A DNA stretch of 64,000 bases from NCBI GenBank assembly GCA_002734085.1, contig NVXV01000001.1:315860-379859 (forward strand). The letters run 5' to 3'. Source of the stretch: Fluviicola sp. GTDB lineage: Bacteria; Bacteroidota; Bacteroidia; Flavobacteriales_D; Crocinitomicaceae. Position numbers and translations under genes: made by a program. The notes beneath the pieces are model-generated. The model saw only the letters and a list, made by a program, of their open reading frames with translations. It was not told the DNA's origin and did not search any database. Below, piece by piece: positions 52,892 through 61,858 of this stretch (positions are counted from its first letter, which is position 1; each line of letters begins with the position of its first letter).

Positions 52892-54007
52892 ATGCAATCA
52901 GAAAAACCATATCAAATATGCACTCGTTGTGTAATGGACACAAGTGATCCTGATATTGAATTTGACGACATAGGACAATGTAATCATTGCCGGGATTATG
53001 AACAAAGCATTCGCCAACCTCAATTGAATAAAGGTTCTGAAAATGATAAAATACAAGAACTTATCACACGGATCAATACTAATGGAAAAAGAAAAAAGTA
53101 CGATTGTCTGATAGGAATAAGCGGGGGGGTTGATAGCTGTTACGTAGCATACCTGTGTCACAAATGGGGCTTGAAGCCCTTACTCGTTCATATGGACAAT
53201 GGGTGGAACACTGATATTGCCGTTAAAAATGTTAAAAAAGTAGTCGATAAGCTTGGGTTTGATTATATTAGTTACGTTCTGGATTGGCGTGAATTTCGTG
53301 AAATTCAACTTGGGTTTTTAAAATCATCAATTGTGGATTTAGAAATGCCAACGGATATCGCTATAGCTGCTTGTCAATATCAACTAGCTTCTAAGTATAA
53401 CATTAGATACCTCGTGTCTGGAGGAAATTATTCAGGAGAGGGTATACTTCCATTGACATGGGGCTATCATGTATTAAAAGACGAGAAACTCTATCGTCAC
53501 ATTGTAAATAAATACTCAAATACTAAAATTAGAAAAGTTCCTGTTGTTGGATTAAAGGGAGAGATTTATTATAAATTCATTAAAGGAATTAAAACTCTCT
53601 ACCCACTAAATTTAATAGATTATAATAAAGATGAGGCGCGTGAATTTCTGAAAAAAGAATTTGAATGGCAAGATTACGGCGGTAAACATCACGAATCTAA
53701 AATCACAGGGTTTTGGCAATCATATGTTATGCCTACTAAATATAATATGGATTATAGAAGAGCAACCTATTCGTCACAAATAATAAGTGGACAGATTAAA
53801 AGAAAAGAGGCTTTAGAAAAGCTCGAGGATTTGCCTTATAAAATAGACTCTATAGAAAAGGATAAGGCTTTCATTGCGAAAAAATTTGATATTTCAATTA
53901 ACGACTTTGAAAAATATCTTTCACTTCCGCCGAAAACATACAAGGACTTCCCTAATGACAAAAATAAAATTGAATGGTTTTATAAAGTTTATAAGAAAAT
54001 TAATTAA
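52892..54007 (+). CDS. N-acetyl sugar amidotransferase (WbpG/PseA-like)
   Basis: Zn-type cysteines CTRCVMDTSDPDIEFDDIGQCNHC; PP-loop GISGGVDSCYVAYL; HESKITGFWQSYVMPTKYNMDYRRATYSSQI. Confidence 0.92.
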   Translation: MQSEKPYQICTRCVMDTSDPDIEFDDIGQCNHCRDYEQSIRQPQLNKGSENDKIQELITRINTNGKRKKYDCLIGISGGVDSCYVAYLCHKWGLKPLLVHMDNGWNTDIAVKNVKKVVDKLGFDYISYVLDWREFREIQLGFLKSSIVDLEMPTDIAIAACQYQLASKYNIRYLVSGGNYSGEGILPLTWGYHVLKDEKLYRHIVNKYSNTKIRKVPVVGLKGEIYYKFIKGIKTLYPLNLIDYNKDEAREFLKKEFEWQDYGGKHHESKITGFWQSYVMPTKYNMDYRRATYSSQIISGQIKRKEALEKLEDLPYKIDSIEKDKAFIAKKFDISINDFEKYLSLPPKTYKDFPNDKNKIEWFYKVYKKIN

Positions 54008-54047
54008 AAACAGTAGGTTAGTGTTTTATTTGTAAATCATTTTATTC

Positions 54048-54911
54048 ATGCATGACACCTGTTTAATTTGTAATCATAGAAGACTCGACCCTCTTAAGGG
54101 TTATGAAAAACACCATTTAGTAAGATGTAACTCCTGCAGCTTTGTCTTTTCCCAAGCCATACCCTCTTCAGAAGAACTTGAAAAATGTTACCAAGGCTAT
54201 GGGCGAAATGATTATCTATCTCCAATAACGATAAAAAGATACCACGAACTACTAGATAAAATGGAACCTTTTCGTAAAACGAACAAGATTTTAGATGTTG
54301 GTTGTGGAATAGGATATTTTCTAGAGGTTGCAAAAGAAAGGGGTTGGGAGATCTATGGAACTGAATTTACCGATAAGGCTGTTGACATTTGTGAGCGAAA
54401 AGGAATTAAAATGCAAAAAGGTGTTCTAGCTGTTGATAACTATAAGGCAGAGGAGTTTGATGTCATTACTTCTTTTGAAGTCATCGAACATATTAATAAC
54501 CCAATTGAAGAACTTAATCACTTTTATCAGTTATTGAGAAAAGGAGGTTTAGTTTATGTTACCACTCCAAATTTCAACTCTGTACTCCGCTATCGATTAA
54601 AGGAAAATTATAATGTAATTGCTTATCCCGAACATCTAAGCTATTACACTCCAAAAACAATCAAGAAAGTGTTTGAAACAACAGGTTTTCAAACAAAAAA
54701 GATACAATCAACAGGGATTAGCTTAAGCAGATTAAAGTCAAGCAAAGGAAAAAGTAACGAAGCACCAATTTCCGAACATTCAACTGATGAACACTTGAGA
54801 AATCAAGCGGAGAACAAGTGGTATATGAAAGCAGCAAAAAATGTAGTGAACAGTACTCTAACATTGACAGGCAAAGGAGATAGTCTGAAAGGTTGGTTTA
54901 TAAAAAAATAG
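54048..54911 (+). CDS. Zinc-ribbon-containing class I SAM-dependent methyltransferase
   Basis: CLICNHRR...CNSCSFVFSQ; KILDVGCGIGYFLEVAKERGWEIYGTE. Confidence 0.9.
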   Translation: MHDTCLICNHRRLDPLKGYEKHHLVRCNSCSFVFSQAIPSSEELEKCYQGYGRNDYLSPITIKRYHELLDKMEPFRKTNKILDVGCGIGYFLEVAKERGWEIYGTEFTDKAVDICERKGIKMQKGVLAVDNYKAEEFDVITSFEVIEHINNPIEELNHFYQLLRKGGLVYVTTPNFNSVLRYRLKENYNVIAYPEHLSYYTPKTIKKVFETTGFQTKKIQSTGISLSRLKSSKGKSNEAPISEHSTDEHLRNQAENKWYMKAAKNVVNSTLTLTGKGDSLKGWFIKK

Positions 54912-55021
54912 TGGTTTGCATTAATCTCACCATTATCTGCTTTTTAAAAATCACTCCCTCAATCGTCACTCCCCTTTATACAATATTTTTTCCCATCTTT
55001 GCATTTCAATTTGAATAAACT

Positions 55022-56368
55022 ATGGATTTTTGGATAAAAGCTGCCCAGTTACTGCTGTCTCTGGCTATTTTGATAACACTTCACGAATTTGGTCATTACA
55101 TCGCTGCTCGAGCATTTAAAATTCGAGTTGAGAAGTTTTACCTCTTCTTTGATCCTTGGTTTTCGTTATTGAAAAAGAAAATCGGCGATACCGAATGGGG
55201 TATTGGTTGGTTACCACTTGGCGGTTATGTGAAAATCGCTGGTATGGTTGACGAATCGATGGACAAAGAACAATTAGCCCAGCCCCCAAAAGAAGACGAG
55301 TTCCGTTCAAAACCAGCTTGGCAAAGATTGGTTGTTATGGTAGGTGGTGTCACTGTAAACATTGTGCTTGGCTTCTTTATTTATATTTTAGTAGTTGCTG
55401 CATGGGGAGAAAACGAATTGAGAAACGAATCTCTCAACTACGGACTTGCTGTTAATAAGGAAATTCGCGAATTAAACATAGGATTGGAAGATGGTGATAA
55501 AATCATTACTGTGGATGGCGAGCCTGTAAAAAATGTAAACCTTCTTAATGCACAAGTATTTCTTAGAGGTTATCGCATATTAGAGGTGAAAAAACCAACT
55601 GGTAATGTTCAACAAGTCATTTTGGATGAAGACTTTGACGACTTTATGTGGGATAATGATGCGTTTAGAGCCTTCAGTCCGCGTTTACATACAGTAGTTG
55701 ACACAATTCTTCCCGATACACACGCAGAGAAAAGCGGGTTGTTAGAAGGTGATAGCATCATATCTGTTAACGGTGTAAATACTCCTTTCTTCCACCTTTT
55801 CCAAGAGCAACTTTCTGAAAAGTCAGGAGATTCAACAAAATTTGAATTAGGTATTTATCGTAACGATGAGCTAATCACACTCTCGATTTTTGGTGTTTGG
55901 AATGATAAAACTAATATTTACACGTTTGGTTTTGGAAACAGCATTCCTGCATGGTTAGAAATGACACATGTAGATTACACTTTCGGAGAATCTATTTCCA
56001 GAGGATTCACCAAAGCAGGATGGACCATGTACGACTATGCAGCTCAACTTCCTTTGATTTTTACTTCGAAAGGAATTTCCAGTGTTGGTGGTTTTGGAGC
56101 GATAGGAAATTTATTCCCCCCAACCTGGGACTGGCAAGTGTTTTGGGCAAATACCGCATTTATTTCTCTTGTTTTGGCAATTATGAATATTCTCCCTATT
56201 CCAGCTCTTGATGGTGGACACATTGTCTTCTTGTTTTATGAAATGATTACTGGCAGAGAAGCCCCTCAAAAAGTATTGGAATACGCTCAATTAGTTGGGT
56301 TTATTATCATTCTTTCCTTATTTGTATATGCCAATGGTAATGATGTTTATAGAGCATTCTTTGAATAA
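55022..56368 (+). CDS. rseP: Site-2 protease RseP
   Basis: HEFGH zinc motif; PDZ regions; NILPIPALDGGHIVF. Confidence 0.95.
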   Translation: MDFWIKAAQLLLSLAILITLHEFGHYIAARAFKIRVEKFYLFFDPWFSLLKKKIGDTEWGIGWLPLGGYVKIAGMVDESMDKEQLAQPPKEDEFRSKPAWQRLVVMVGGVTVNIVLGFFIYILVVAAWGENELRNESLNYGLAVNKEIRELNIGLEDGDKIITVDGEPVKNVNLLNAQVFLRGYRILEVKKPTGNVQQVILDEDFDDFMWDNDAFRAFSPRLHTVVDTILPDTHAEKSGLLEGDSIISVNGVNTPFFHLFQEQLSEKSGDSTKFELGIYRNDELITLSIFGVWNDKTNIYTFGFGNSIPAWLEMTHVDYTFGESISRGFTKAGWTMYDYAAQLPLIFTSKGISSVGGFGAIGNLFPPTWDWQVFWANTAFISLVLAIMNILPIPALDGGHIVFLFYEMITGREAPQKVLEYAQLVGFIIILSLFVYANGNDVYRAFFE

Positions 56369-56480
56369 CCGCTTAGCATTAGTATCATTCATTTAATACT
56401 CAAATACTTGATTCCATGTATTACATTTATTTATGTGGCATTAAAATTGTAAATTTGGGCTTGAACTTAAAATTTTTAAA

Positions 56481-57149
56481 ATGAAATTTATCTTATTTAT
56501 TACTTCTTTGCTTTTTTTAGCAACAACAGCTGTTGCTCAAACCGAAGCAACAATTGCATATAAAATTGAAATGTCTACAGATGATCCAGAGGTTGAGGCT
56601 CAAATGGCCATGATGGAAGGTTCAACGATGAAGATGTACATGAAAGACGGTAATGTTCGTAACGAGACATCCATGGGTGGGTTTATCAAGACTACAAATA
56701 TTACAAACGTGGATTCGAAAGAAACATTAATGCTTCTTGACGGTATGATGGGGAAGTATGCGGCAAAAATGAAATTGGATGATTTGGACCAAGATGCGGC
56801 CGACGCAGCGGAAGAATTAGATATCGAGCTCGTTGATGAAACAAAAGAAATTGCTGGATTCACTTGTAAGAAAGCAATCATTTATGACGCGGCTGGAAAC
56901 GAAAACATTTTTTGGTACACAGAGGAAATAGAAGCCCCAAAAAATGGTGGGAAGTATATGAAAGAAGGTATTCCTGGGTTAGCGCTAGAATTCTCTGTCG
57001 TTAATCCTCAATTTGTCATGACTTTCACTGCAACTGAGTTTAGTAAGAAAGTAAAAAACCCAAAAGAAAAATTTGACATGTCTATACCTGAAGGATTTAC
57101 TGAAAAATCCTTGGATGATCTACAGCAAATGATGGGAGGAGCCCAGTAA
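56481..57149 (+). CDS. Secreted DUF4412-like/GLPGLI-like protein
   Basis: Signal peptide; tandem paralogue of the next gene (LDGxMGKxAxKxxLDDL; TKEIxGxTCKKAII). Confidence 0.7.
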   Translation: MKFILFITSLLFLATTAVAQTEATIAYKIEMSTDDPEVEAQMAMMEGSTMKMYMKDGNVRNETSMGGFIKTTNITNVDSKETLMLLDGMMGKYAAKMKLDDLDQDAADAAEELDIELVDETKEIAGFTCKKAIIYDAAGNENIFWYTEEIEAPKNGGKYMKEGIPGLALEFSVVNPQFVMTFTATEFSKKVKNPKEKFDMSIPEGFTEKSLDDLQQMMGGAQ

Positions 57150-57175
57150 CTCTTTATTCTAATAAAATTATTCCA

Positions 57176-57853
57176 ATGAAAAAAATTGTATTCGCATTCG
57201 TAATCACTGTTTTTGCTGGCTTCGTTTTGGGACAAAAAACAAAAGGACGTTTGTCTTATGATGTCTTTATTTCCTCAGATGATCCACAAACCTCGGCTTA
57301 TGTCGACAATATGCAGGGAAGTATTCTTGAGCTCTATTTCGGAGAAGGAAAGGTTAGAACCGAAATGTATATGGGTGACTTCATGTCAACAACTAGTGTT
57401 TCTGTTGAAGGAAACGATACTACACTGACGCTACTCGACGGTCCGATGGGTAAAATTGCCATGAAAACTACATTAGATGACCTAGAAGATGAGCAGCGCT
57501 TAGCATATACAGAAAGAGATGTTGAGCTAGTTGATGGAGAAACCAAAGAAATCATGGGATATACCTGTAAAAAAGCAATTATTACAACGGCTGATGAAAA
57601 CGAGGCGGTTGTTTGGTACACTGAAGAAATGGTGCCTGAGTATCGAGGAGGTATGTACCTGTATGATGAAATTCCTGGGGTTCCGTTAGAAATGACTTCT
57701 ACTTGGGGTAAAATGGATATGAAATTCGTGGCTTTTGATTATTCCAAAAAACTCAAAAAGCCTGAAGACCTATTTAGTATGAAAGTTCCAAAAGGATTCA
57801 CATTGCGCACAGCAGAAGAAATGAAACAAATGAGAGGCGGTGGTGGTAACTAA
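57176..57853 (+). CDS. Secreted DUF4412-like/GLPGLI-like protein, tandem paralogue
   Basis: Signal peptide; colinear similarity with 56481-57149. Confidence 0.7.
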   Translation: MKKIVFAFVITVFAGFVLGQKTKGRLSYDVFISSDDPQTSAYVDNMQGSILELYFGEGKVRTEMYMGDFMSTTSVSVEGNDTTLTLLDGPMGKIAMKTTLDDLEDEQRLAYTERDVELVDGETKEIMGYTCKKAIITTADENEAVVWYTEEMVPEYRGGMYLYDEIPGVPLEMTSTWGKMDMKFVAFDYSKKLKKPEDLFSMKVPKGFTLRTAEEMKQMRGGGGN

Positions 57854-58769
57854 TCACCGCGTCTTATTATTTTTTGTTGTGGCCTGCATCCTTTCGAGTT
57901 GCGGTAATATTGTTAAAAATTTTGATGAAAGACTTTCTAAAAAGTATGAAAGGAAAGGATTTACTGCTGAATCTATCGATAAAAATGGACATCACCTATA
58001 TTATTGGGATAACAAAAAAGAAGATGCCCCAATACTTTTATTCGTTCATGGTTTTGGTGGAGATGGCAAGATTTCCTGGGTGGAACAAGCATTTGAATTT
58101 CAAAAAGACTATCGAGTAATTATTCCAGATATTCTTTGGTTTGGAGAGAGTTACTCATCTAAAACCCCATCACTTTCAACCCAAATTCACGCTTTAAAGA
58201 CTTTAATTGAAGAATTAAAATTGAAAGATATTAACCTCTGTGGTATTTCCTACGGAGGATTCATTGTCTTAGGTTATGCAAATAAATTCCCTAAAGATTT
58301 AAAAACACTTTGCATAGTTGACTCTCCTGGCAATGTAATTACCGATAAAGAAATTCAAGACTTTTGTGAATCTGTCGGTGTAAAAAACATAGAAGAAGCA
58401 TTCATTCCTAGAGATGAAAAAGACGTAAATAGACTGCTTAATTTTTCTTTTTACAAACCCCCATCACTTCCTGGATTTATTCAAAAACAAACAATAGGTA
58501 TTTATTTTAGTAAGAATCCTGAAGAACAGAAGGCTCTCCTTGAGGATTTACCAAAAAACAGAGACTCCGTTTCAGGTCAAATGAAAATGCCGACACTCAT
58601 CCTTTGGGGAAAAGAAGATGAAGTGTTTAAAGAACAAAACGCCATTGACCTCCAAAAAGAAATCGGGGCTGAAGAACTTATGATATTCAATAAAGCGGGT
58701 CACGCTTTGCCCGAAGAAAAACACAAAGCATTTAACGAGCGCTATGAGCTATTTTTAAAAGGTAATTAA
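57840..58769 (+). CDS. Alpha/beta hydrolase lipoprotein
   Basis: GTG start; lipobox VACILSSCGN; LLFVHGFGGDGKISW, NLCGISYGGFIVLGYA, FNKAGHALPEEKH. 14-nt overlap with the previous gene. Confidence 0.88.
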   Translation: MVVTNHRVLLFFVVACILSSCGNIVKNFDERLSKKYERKGFTAESIDKNGHHLYYWDNKKEDAPILLFVHGFGGDGKISWVEQAFEFQKDYRVIIPDILWFGESYSSKTPSLSTQIHALKTLIEELKLKDINLCGISYGGFIVLGYANKFPKDLKTLCIVDSPGNVITDKEIQDFCESVGVKNIEEAFIPRDEKDVNRLLNFSFYKPPSLPGFIQKQTIGIYFSKNPEEQKALLEDLPKNRDSVSGQMKMPTLILWGKEDEVFKEQNAIDLQKEIGAEELMIFNKAGHALPEEKHKAFNERYELFLKGN

Positions 58770-58780
58770 ACTATATTGAT

Positions 58781-59482
58781 ATGAATTATTTCCGAATCTA
58801 CATACCCACAATTTTATTTGTTTTAGCTTTTAGTTTCCTCCCTATAACATCAATTTCACAGACAGATGATTCAGCTCAATCTTTAAGTTATTTGGCCTTG
58901 GGTGATTCCTATACAATTGGAGAATCAGTAAAAATGGAAGATCAATGGCCGCGACAACTTAAAAATGCACTAGACACAAGCGGGTATTCAATTGATGAGC
59001 CAACTATTATTGCAAAAACAGGTTGGAGAACAGATGATATGTTGAAGGCGGCAAAGTCTCAATTAAATAAAGAAAAATTTGACCTTGTTTCATTACTGAT
59101 TGGAGTGAATAATGAGTACCAAGGTAAAACTCCAGAAAGTTTTAAAAAAGAATTTGAAACGTGTTTGAAATATGCCATAAGTAAATCAAAAAATGGTAAA
59201 AAAGGCGTGTTTGTTTTGAGTATTCCAGATTACGGATATACTCCTTTTGGTGCGAAAAAGCAAAAGCAAATTTCTAAGCGTATTGATGCCTATAACGCAA
59301 TTTGTAAACGCATTTGCCAAGAATACAATGTCCTTTACATCAACATCACTGATATTTCCAGAAATGTAAAAGAAGATACTTCGCTCGTTGCTGATGATGG
59401 TTTACATCCTTCTGCGAAGCAATATCATCTATGGGTGGAAAGAGCATTTGATAGGATTAGTAAGATGATTTCTTTGCTTTGA
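58781..59482 (+). CDS. SGNH/GDSL hydrolase family protein
   Basis: LALGDSYTIGESV, SLLIGVNNEYQ, DDGLHPSAKQYHLWVE. Confidence 0.92.
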   Translation: MNYFRIYIPTILFVLAFSFLPITSISQTDDSAQSLSYLALGDSYTIGESVKMEDQWPRQLKNALDTSGYSIDEPTIIAKTGWRTDDMLKAAKSQLNKEKFDLVSLLIGVNNEYQGKTPESFKKEFETCLKYAISKSKNGKKGVFVLSIPDYGYTPFGAKKQKQISKRIDAYNAICKRICQEYNVLYINITDISRNVKEDTSLVADDGLHPSAKQYHLWVERAFDRISKMISLL

Positions 59483-59504
59483 AGTAATTATTAAATATTT
59501 GGCA

Positions 59505-59540
59505 CAAAAAAAATGCATCACTCTTTCAAATGATGCATTT
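59505..59540 (-). terminator. Intrinsic terminator (minus strand) downstream of a tRNA 3'-end fragment
   Basis: AAATGCATCA-N10-TGATGCATTT with an A-run to its left, i.e. a T-run on the minus strand. Confidence 0.8.
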
Positions 59541-59543
59541 CAA

Positions 59544-59556
59544 TGGTAGCGGGGAC
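59544..59556 (-). other. Putative tRNA 3'-end fragment / attachment-site remnant
   Basis: Minus strand reads GTCCCCGCTACCA: CCCCGCT acceptor strand, discriminator A and CCA. No complete T-arm or tRNA body follows. Confidence 0.5.
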
Positions 59557-59623
59557 AAATGAATTATCGAACAACCTTGTATTCTTAAAAGACTTCAATT
59601 TAGTACTTAATTTATGTAAAAAA

Positions 59624-59914
59624 CTATCTGTTTTTCATTAACTTATTTTGTTCTGTCAATGTGTCTTCCATCGATAGTGAATCATCCATTTCTATACCAA
59701 AATGATTGAAAGCAAATTGATATGCCTCGTTTAAATCAATAATATCAGATTGGCTAAGCCATGTTTTTTCAGTTAAATGGACAAGAAAATCAAACATTCC
59801 ACTTCGCTCTCCATGACCCGTTTCATTTAATCGTGATTTATGTATAAAATATTCACCAACGGAACCAACCCATTCGATTCCTTCTTCATTTACTTTCCAG
59901 TTTCCAAATCTCAT
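59624..59914 (-). CDS. Hypothetical protein
   Basis: 96-aa intact ORF in the accessory region. Confidence 0.55.
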   Translation of the reverse strand: MRFGNWKVNEEGIEWVGSVGEYFIHKSRLNETGHGERSGMFDFLVHLTEKTWLSQSDIIDLNEAYQFAFNHFGIEMDDSLSMEDTLTEQNKLMKNR

Positions 59915-60049
59915 AATAACAATAATTTAGTTAAGTTTAATTCATTAAATGTAATGAGAAAACCATGAATATCTTAGTAACCTAAAATAAATTTATTTCA
60001 GACATTTAGGCTCAGGTTGAATCTTTAACTCATTTTAAATTGTCAAAAA

Positions 60050-60580
60050 CTACTGCTTTCCAACTAATGGATTGATACGATTTCTTAATGCAGATTCTAC
60101 TAATGGAGCAATGATGTCATAATGTTCTACATCAAGGTTTATAATGCTAAGTCTGAAAGTTTCATTTACAAGGTTTGTTCTAGAGGTCAACTTTAACGCA
60201 TATGTTTTTTTATCCAGCTCAAGATTTAAATGACCTCCTAATCGGTCTGAAATCTTTTGAGATTTTCCAAGATAAATTGGAATCCATTCTTTTAACTCAT
60301 TATGTGCCTCAATTCTCTTTAACTTAAGAGTTGGTGTAAACATTCCGTTGTAGACAGACCATTTATTATCAAAGTCCATTAACCAATCATTAAATGAATC
60401 GAACGAATTATCATTTTTTATTTCAATTAAATATAGACCTTGAATTTTTATATCATCCCAAGGTATTACTTCAAGACAATTTTCTAATTTAAACTCACAT
60501 AAGGGATTAAAATGAACTTTTTCTATGATTTCACTTATTGAAGTTTTGATTTTGGTTAATGATTCATCTATTTTTTTCAA
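60050..60580 (-). CDS. Hypothetical protein, possibly GIY-YIG nuclease-like
   Basis: GLYLIEIKN...WIPIYLGKSQKISDRLGGHLN loosely resembles GIY-YIG motifs. Confidence 0.6.
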   Translation of the reverse strand: MKKIDESLTKIKTSISEIIEKVHFNPLCEFKLENCLEVIPWDDIKIQGLYLIEIKNDNSFDSFNDWLMDFDNKWSVYNGMFTPTLKLKRIEAHNELKEWIPIYLGKSQKISDRLGGHLNLELDKKTYALKLTSRTNLVNETFRLSIINLDVEHYDIIAPLVESALRNRINPLVGKQ

Positions 60581-60620
60581 AGGCTTTAGTTATTAATTGT
60601 AGACAAACTTAATGTTTCCT

Positions 60621-60753
60621 TTAAGAATTAATCTTACCATACAGCTTTCCATTAATAAATAGTGATGTAACATTCATCTCTTCACAAATTCTCTTAACCT
60701 CATCAGTGGTGAACCGTCTTGTCTATTTGATGAGTAATTTTAATCTTTTTCAT
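60621..60753 (-). pseudogene. Small frameshifted ORF overlapping the recombinase stop codon
   Basis: ATG at 60753-60751 overlaps the recombinase stop (TAATG). Reads MKKIKITHQIDK in one frame, then RFTTDEVKRICEEMNVTSLFINGKLYGKINS* in another; one extra nucleotide. Confidence 0.5.
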
Positions 60754-61379
60754 TACAGTACCTTTTTAACCTTTTGGATAGTAGCAGTTGACTTCCCAGT
60801 AATTTGAGCAATCTCACGAATAGTTAATCCTTTCTCCAATTTCTTCACCACATCAGCATGTCTTTGTAACATCTTTTCAGTTGTTTGGGTACTACCAAGT
60901 TTTCTACCTTGGTATTTACCGTTTGCTTTAGCTATAGTAATTCCTTCTTTAGTTCTTTCTTTAATACGATTTCTTTCCATTTCAGCAATGGACCCCATTA
61001 CACTTATTACAAGCTTAGCAGTTGGGTTTTCTTTTCCGTTGTCTAATAAAGTGGTGAAGCCCTCTTTGATAGATTTCAAAGAGATTCTATTTGCTGTAAA
61101 TAACTCAATGGTCTTTAACACATCTAGTAGATTTCTACCCAAGCGGTCAATGCTATCTACAACCACCACCACCTTTTCATTTACTGAAGTAACCGAGTCA
61201 AACAATTTTGAAGCTTCTGGTCGTTGCATAAAAGGAGTATTACCTTGTATCTTGTCAATATATACTTGTGTTGGATTAAATCCGTCATGAGATTTGAAAT
61301 TTTCGATTTGGCGATTTGCCTTTTGGGTCGTAGTTGAAATTCTTGAATAAAAGTAATATGAGTCCATTTTTTGTTTCAT
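60753..61379 (-). CDS. Small serine recombinase (resolvase/invertase family)
   Basis: YSRISTTTQKANRQ catalytic region; VVVVDSIDRLGRNLLDVLKTIE; SIAEMERNRIKERTKEGI; C-terminal HTH LTIREIAQITGKSTATIQKV. Confidence 0.93.
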   Translation of the reverse strand: MKQKMDSYYFYSRISTTTQKANRQIENFKSHDGFNPTQVYIDKIQGNTPFMQRPEASKLFDSVTSVNEKVVVVVDSIDRLGRNLLDVLKTIELFTANRISLKSIKEGFTTLLDNGKENPTAKLVISVMGSIAEMERNRIKERTKEGITIAKANGKYQGRKLGSTQTTEKMLQRHADVVKKLEKGLTIREIAQITGKSTATIQKVKKVL

Positions 61380-61487
61380 TTTTAGGGTTCTAATTAATTT
61401 AAAACATTTAAGCCTATTTGTTGGGTTTTACCGTTGATGAGGTTGTTGTGATTTAATGGTATAGTCTAAATCTAAAACGTGGAGGGC

Positions 61488-61805
61488 TTAATGCCCTTCC
61501 ACAAATTCTAAGATTTCAACTAATTGGTCACAGTAACATTCTTCAACCACTTTTACAGTTTCTCTTTTCTTGTTGATGAATAGAATTCTGTAGGTATCTA
61601 AATAAGTTAATTCAATCTTACACCACCCTCTGTGAGCAAGTCCATTTACTTTGAATTCTATCCCACCAGCTCTTTCACCATTAATACTAAGAGCTGCATA
61701 ATTGTTTGCACCAACAGCCATTAGAAATAATCTATCCAAAGATTTAATTTGGTTTAAGATTGTTTTTGCGATGTACATTGTTTCATTTAAAGTTTCCATA
61801 ATCAA
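61488..61805 (-). CDS. Hypothetical protein
   Basis: 105-aa ORF with a consensus promoter upstream and a hairpin at its 3' end. Confidence 0.6.
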   Translation of the reverse strand: MIMETLNETMYIAKTILNQIKSLDRLFLMAVGANNYAALSINGERAGGIEFKVNGLAHRGWCKIELTYLDTYRILFINKKRETVKVVEECYCDQLVEILEFVEGH

Positions 61806-61827
61806 ATATTGCTTTATTATTATACTA

Positions 61828-61858
61828 CAAAGTTATGTTATATTTGATTTTAAAACAA
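61828..61858 (-). promoter_or_regulatory. Promoter of the 61805-61488 gene
   Basis: On the minus strand: TTG (61858-61856)-N20-TAACTTTG (61835-61828). Confidence 0.65.

Noticed and set aside
57334-57621. 95-aa antisense ORF (and 56600-56881 similarly)
   Set aside because: Low-complexity Ser-rich mirrors of coding sequence on the opposite strand.
59544-59620. Complete tRNA gene at 59.5 kb
   Set aside because: Only the 3'-terminal ~13 nt fit a tRNA; I could not form the T-arm, anticodon arm or D-arm from the adjacent sequence.
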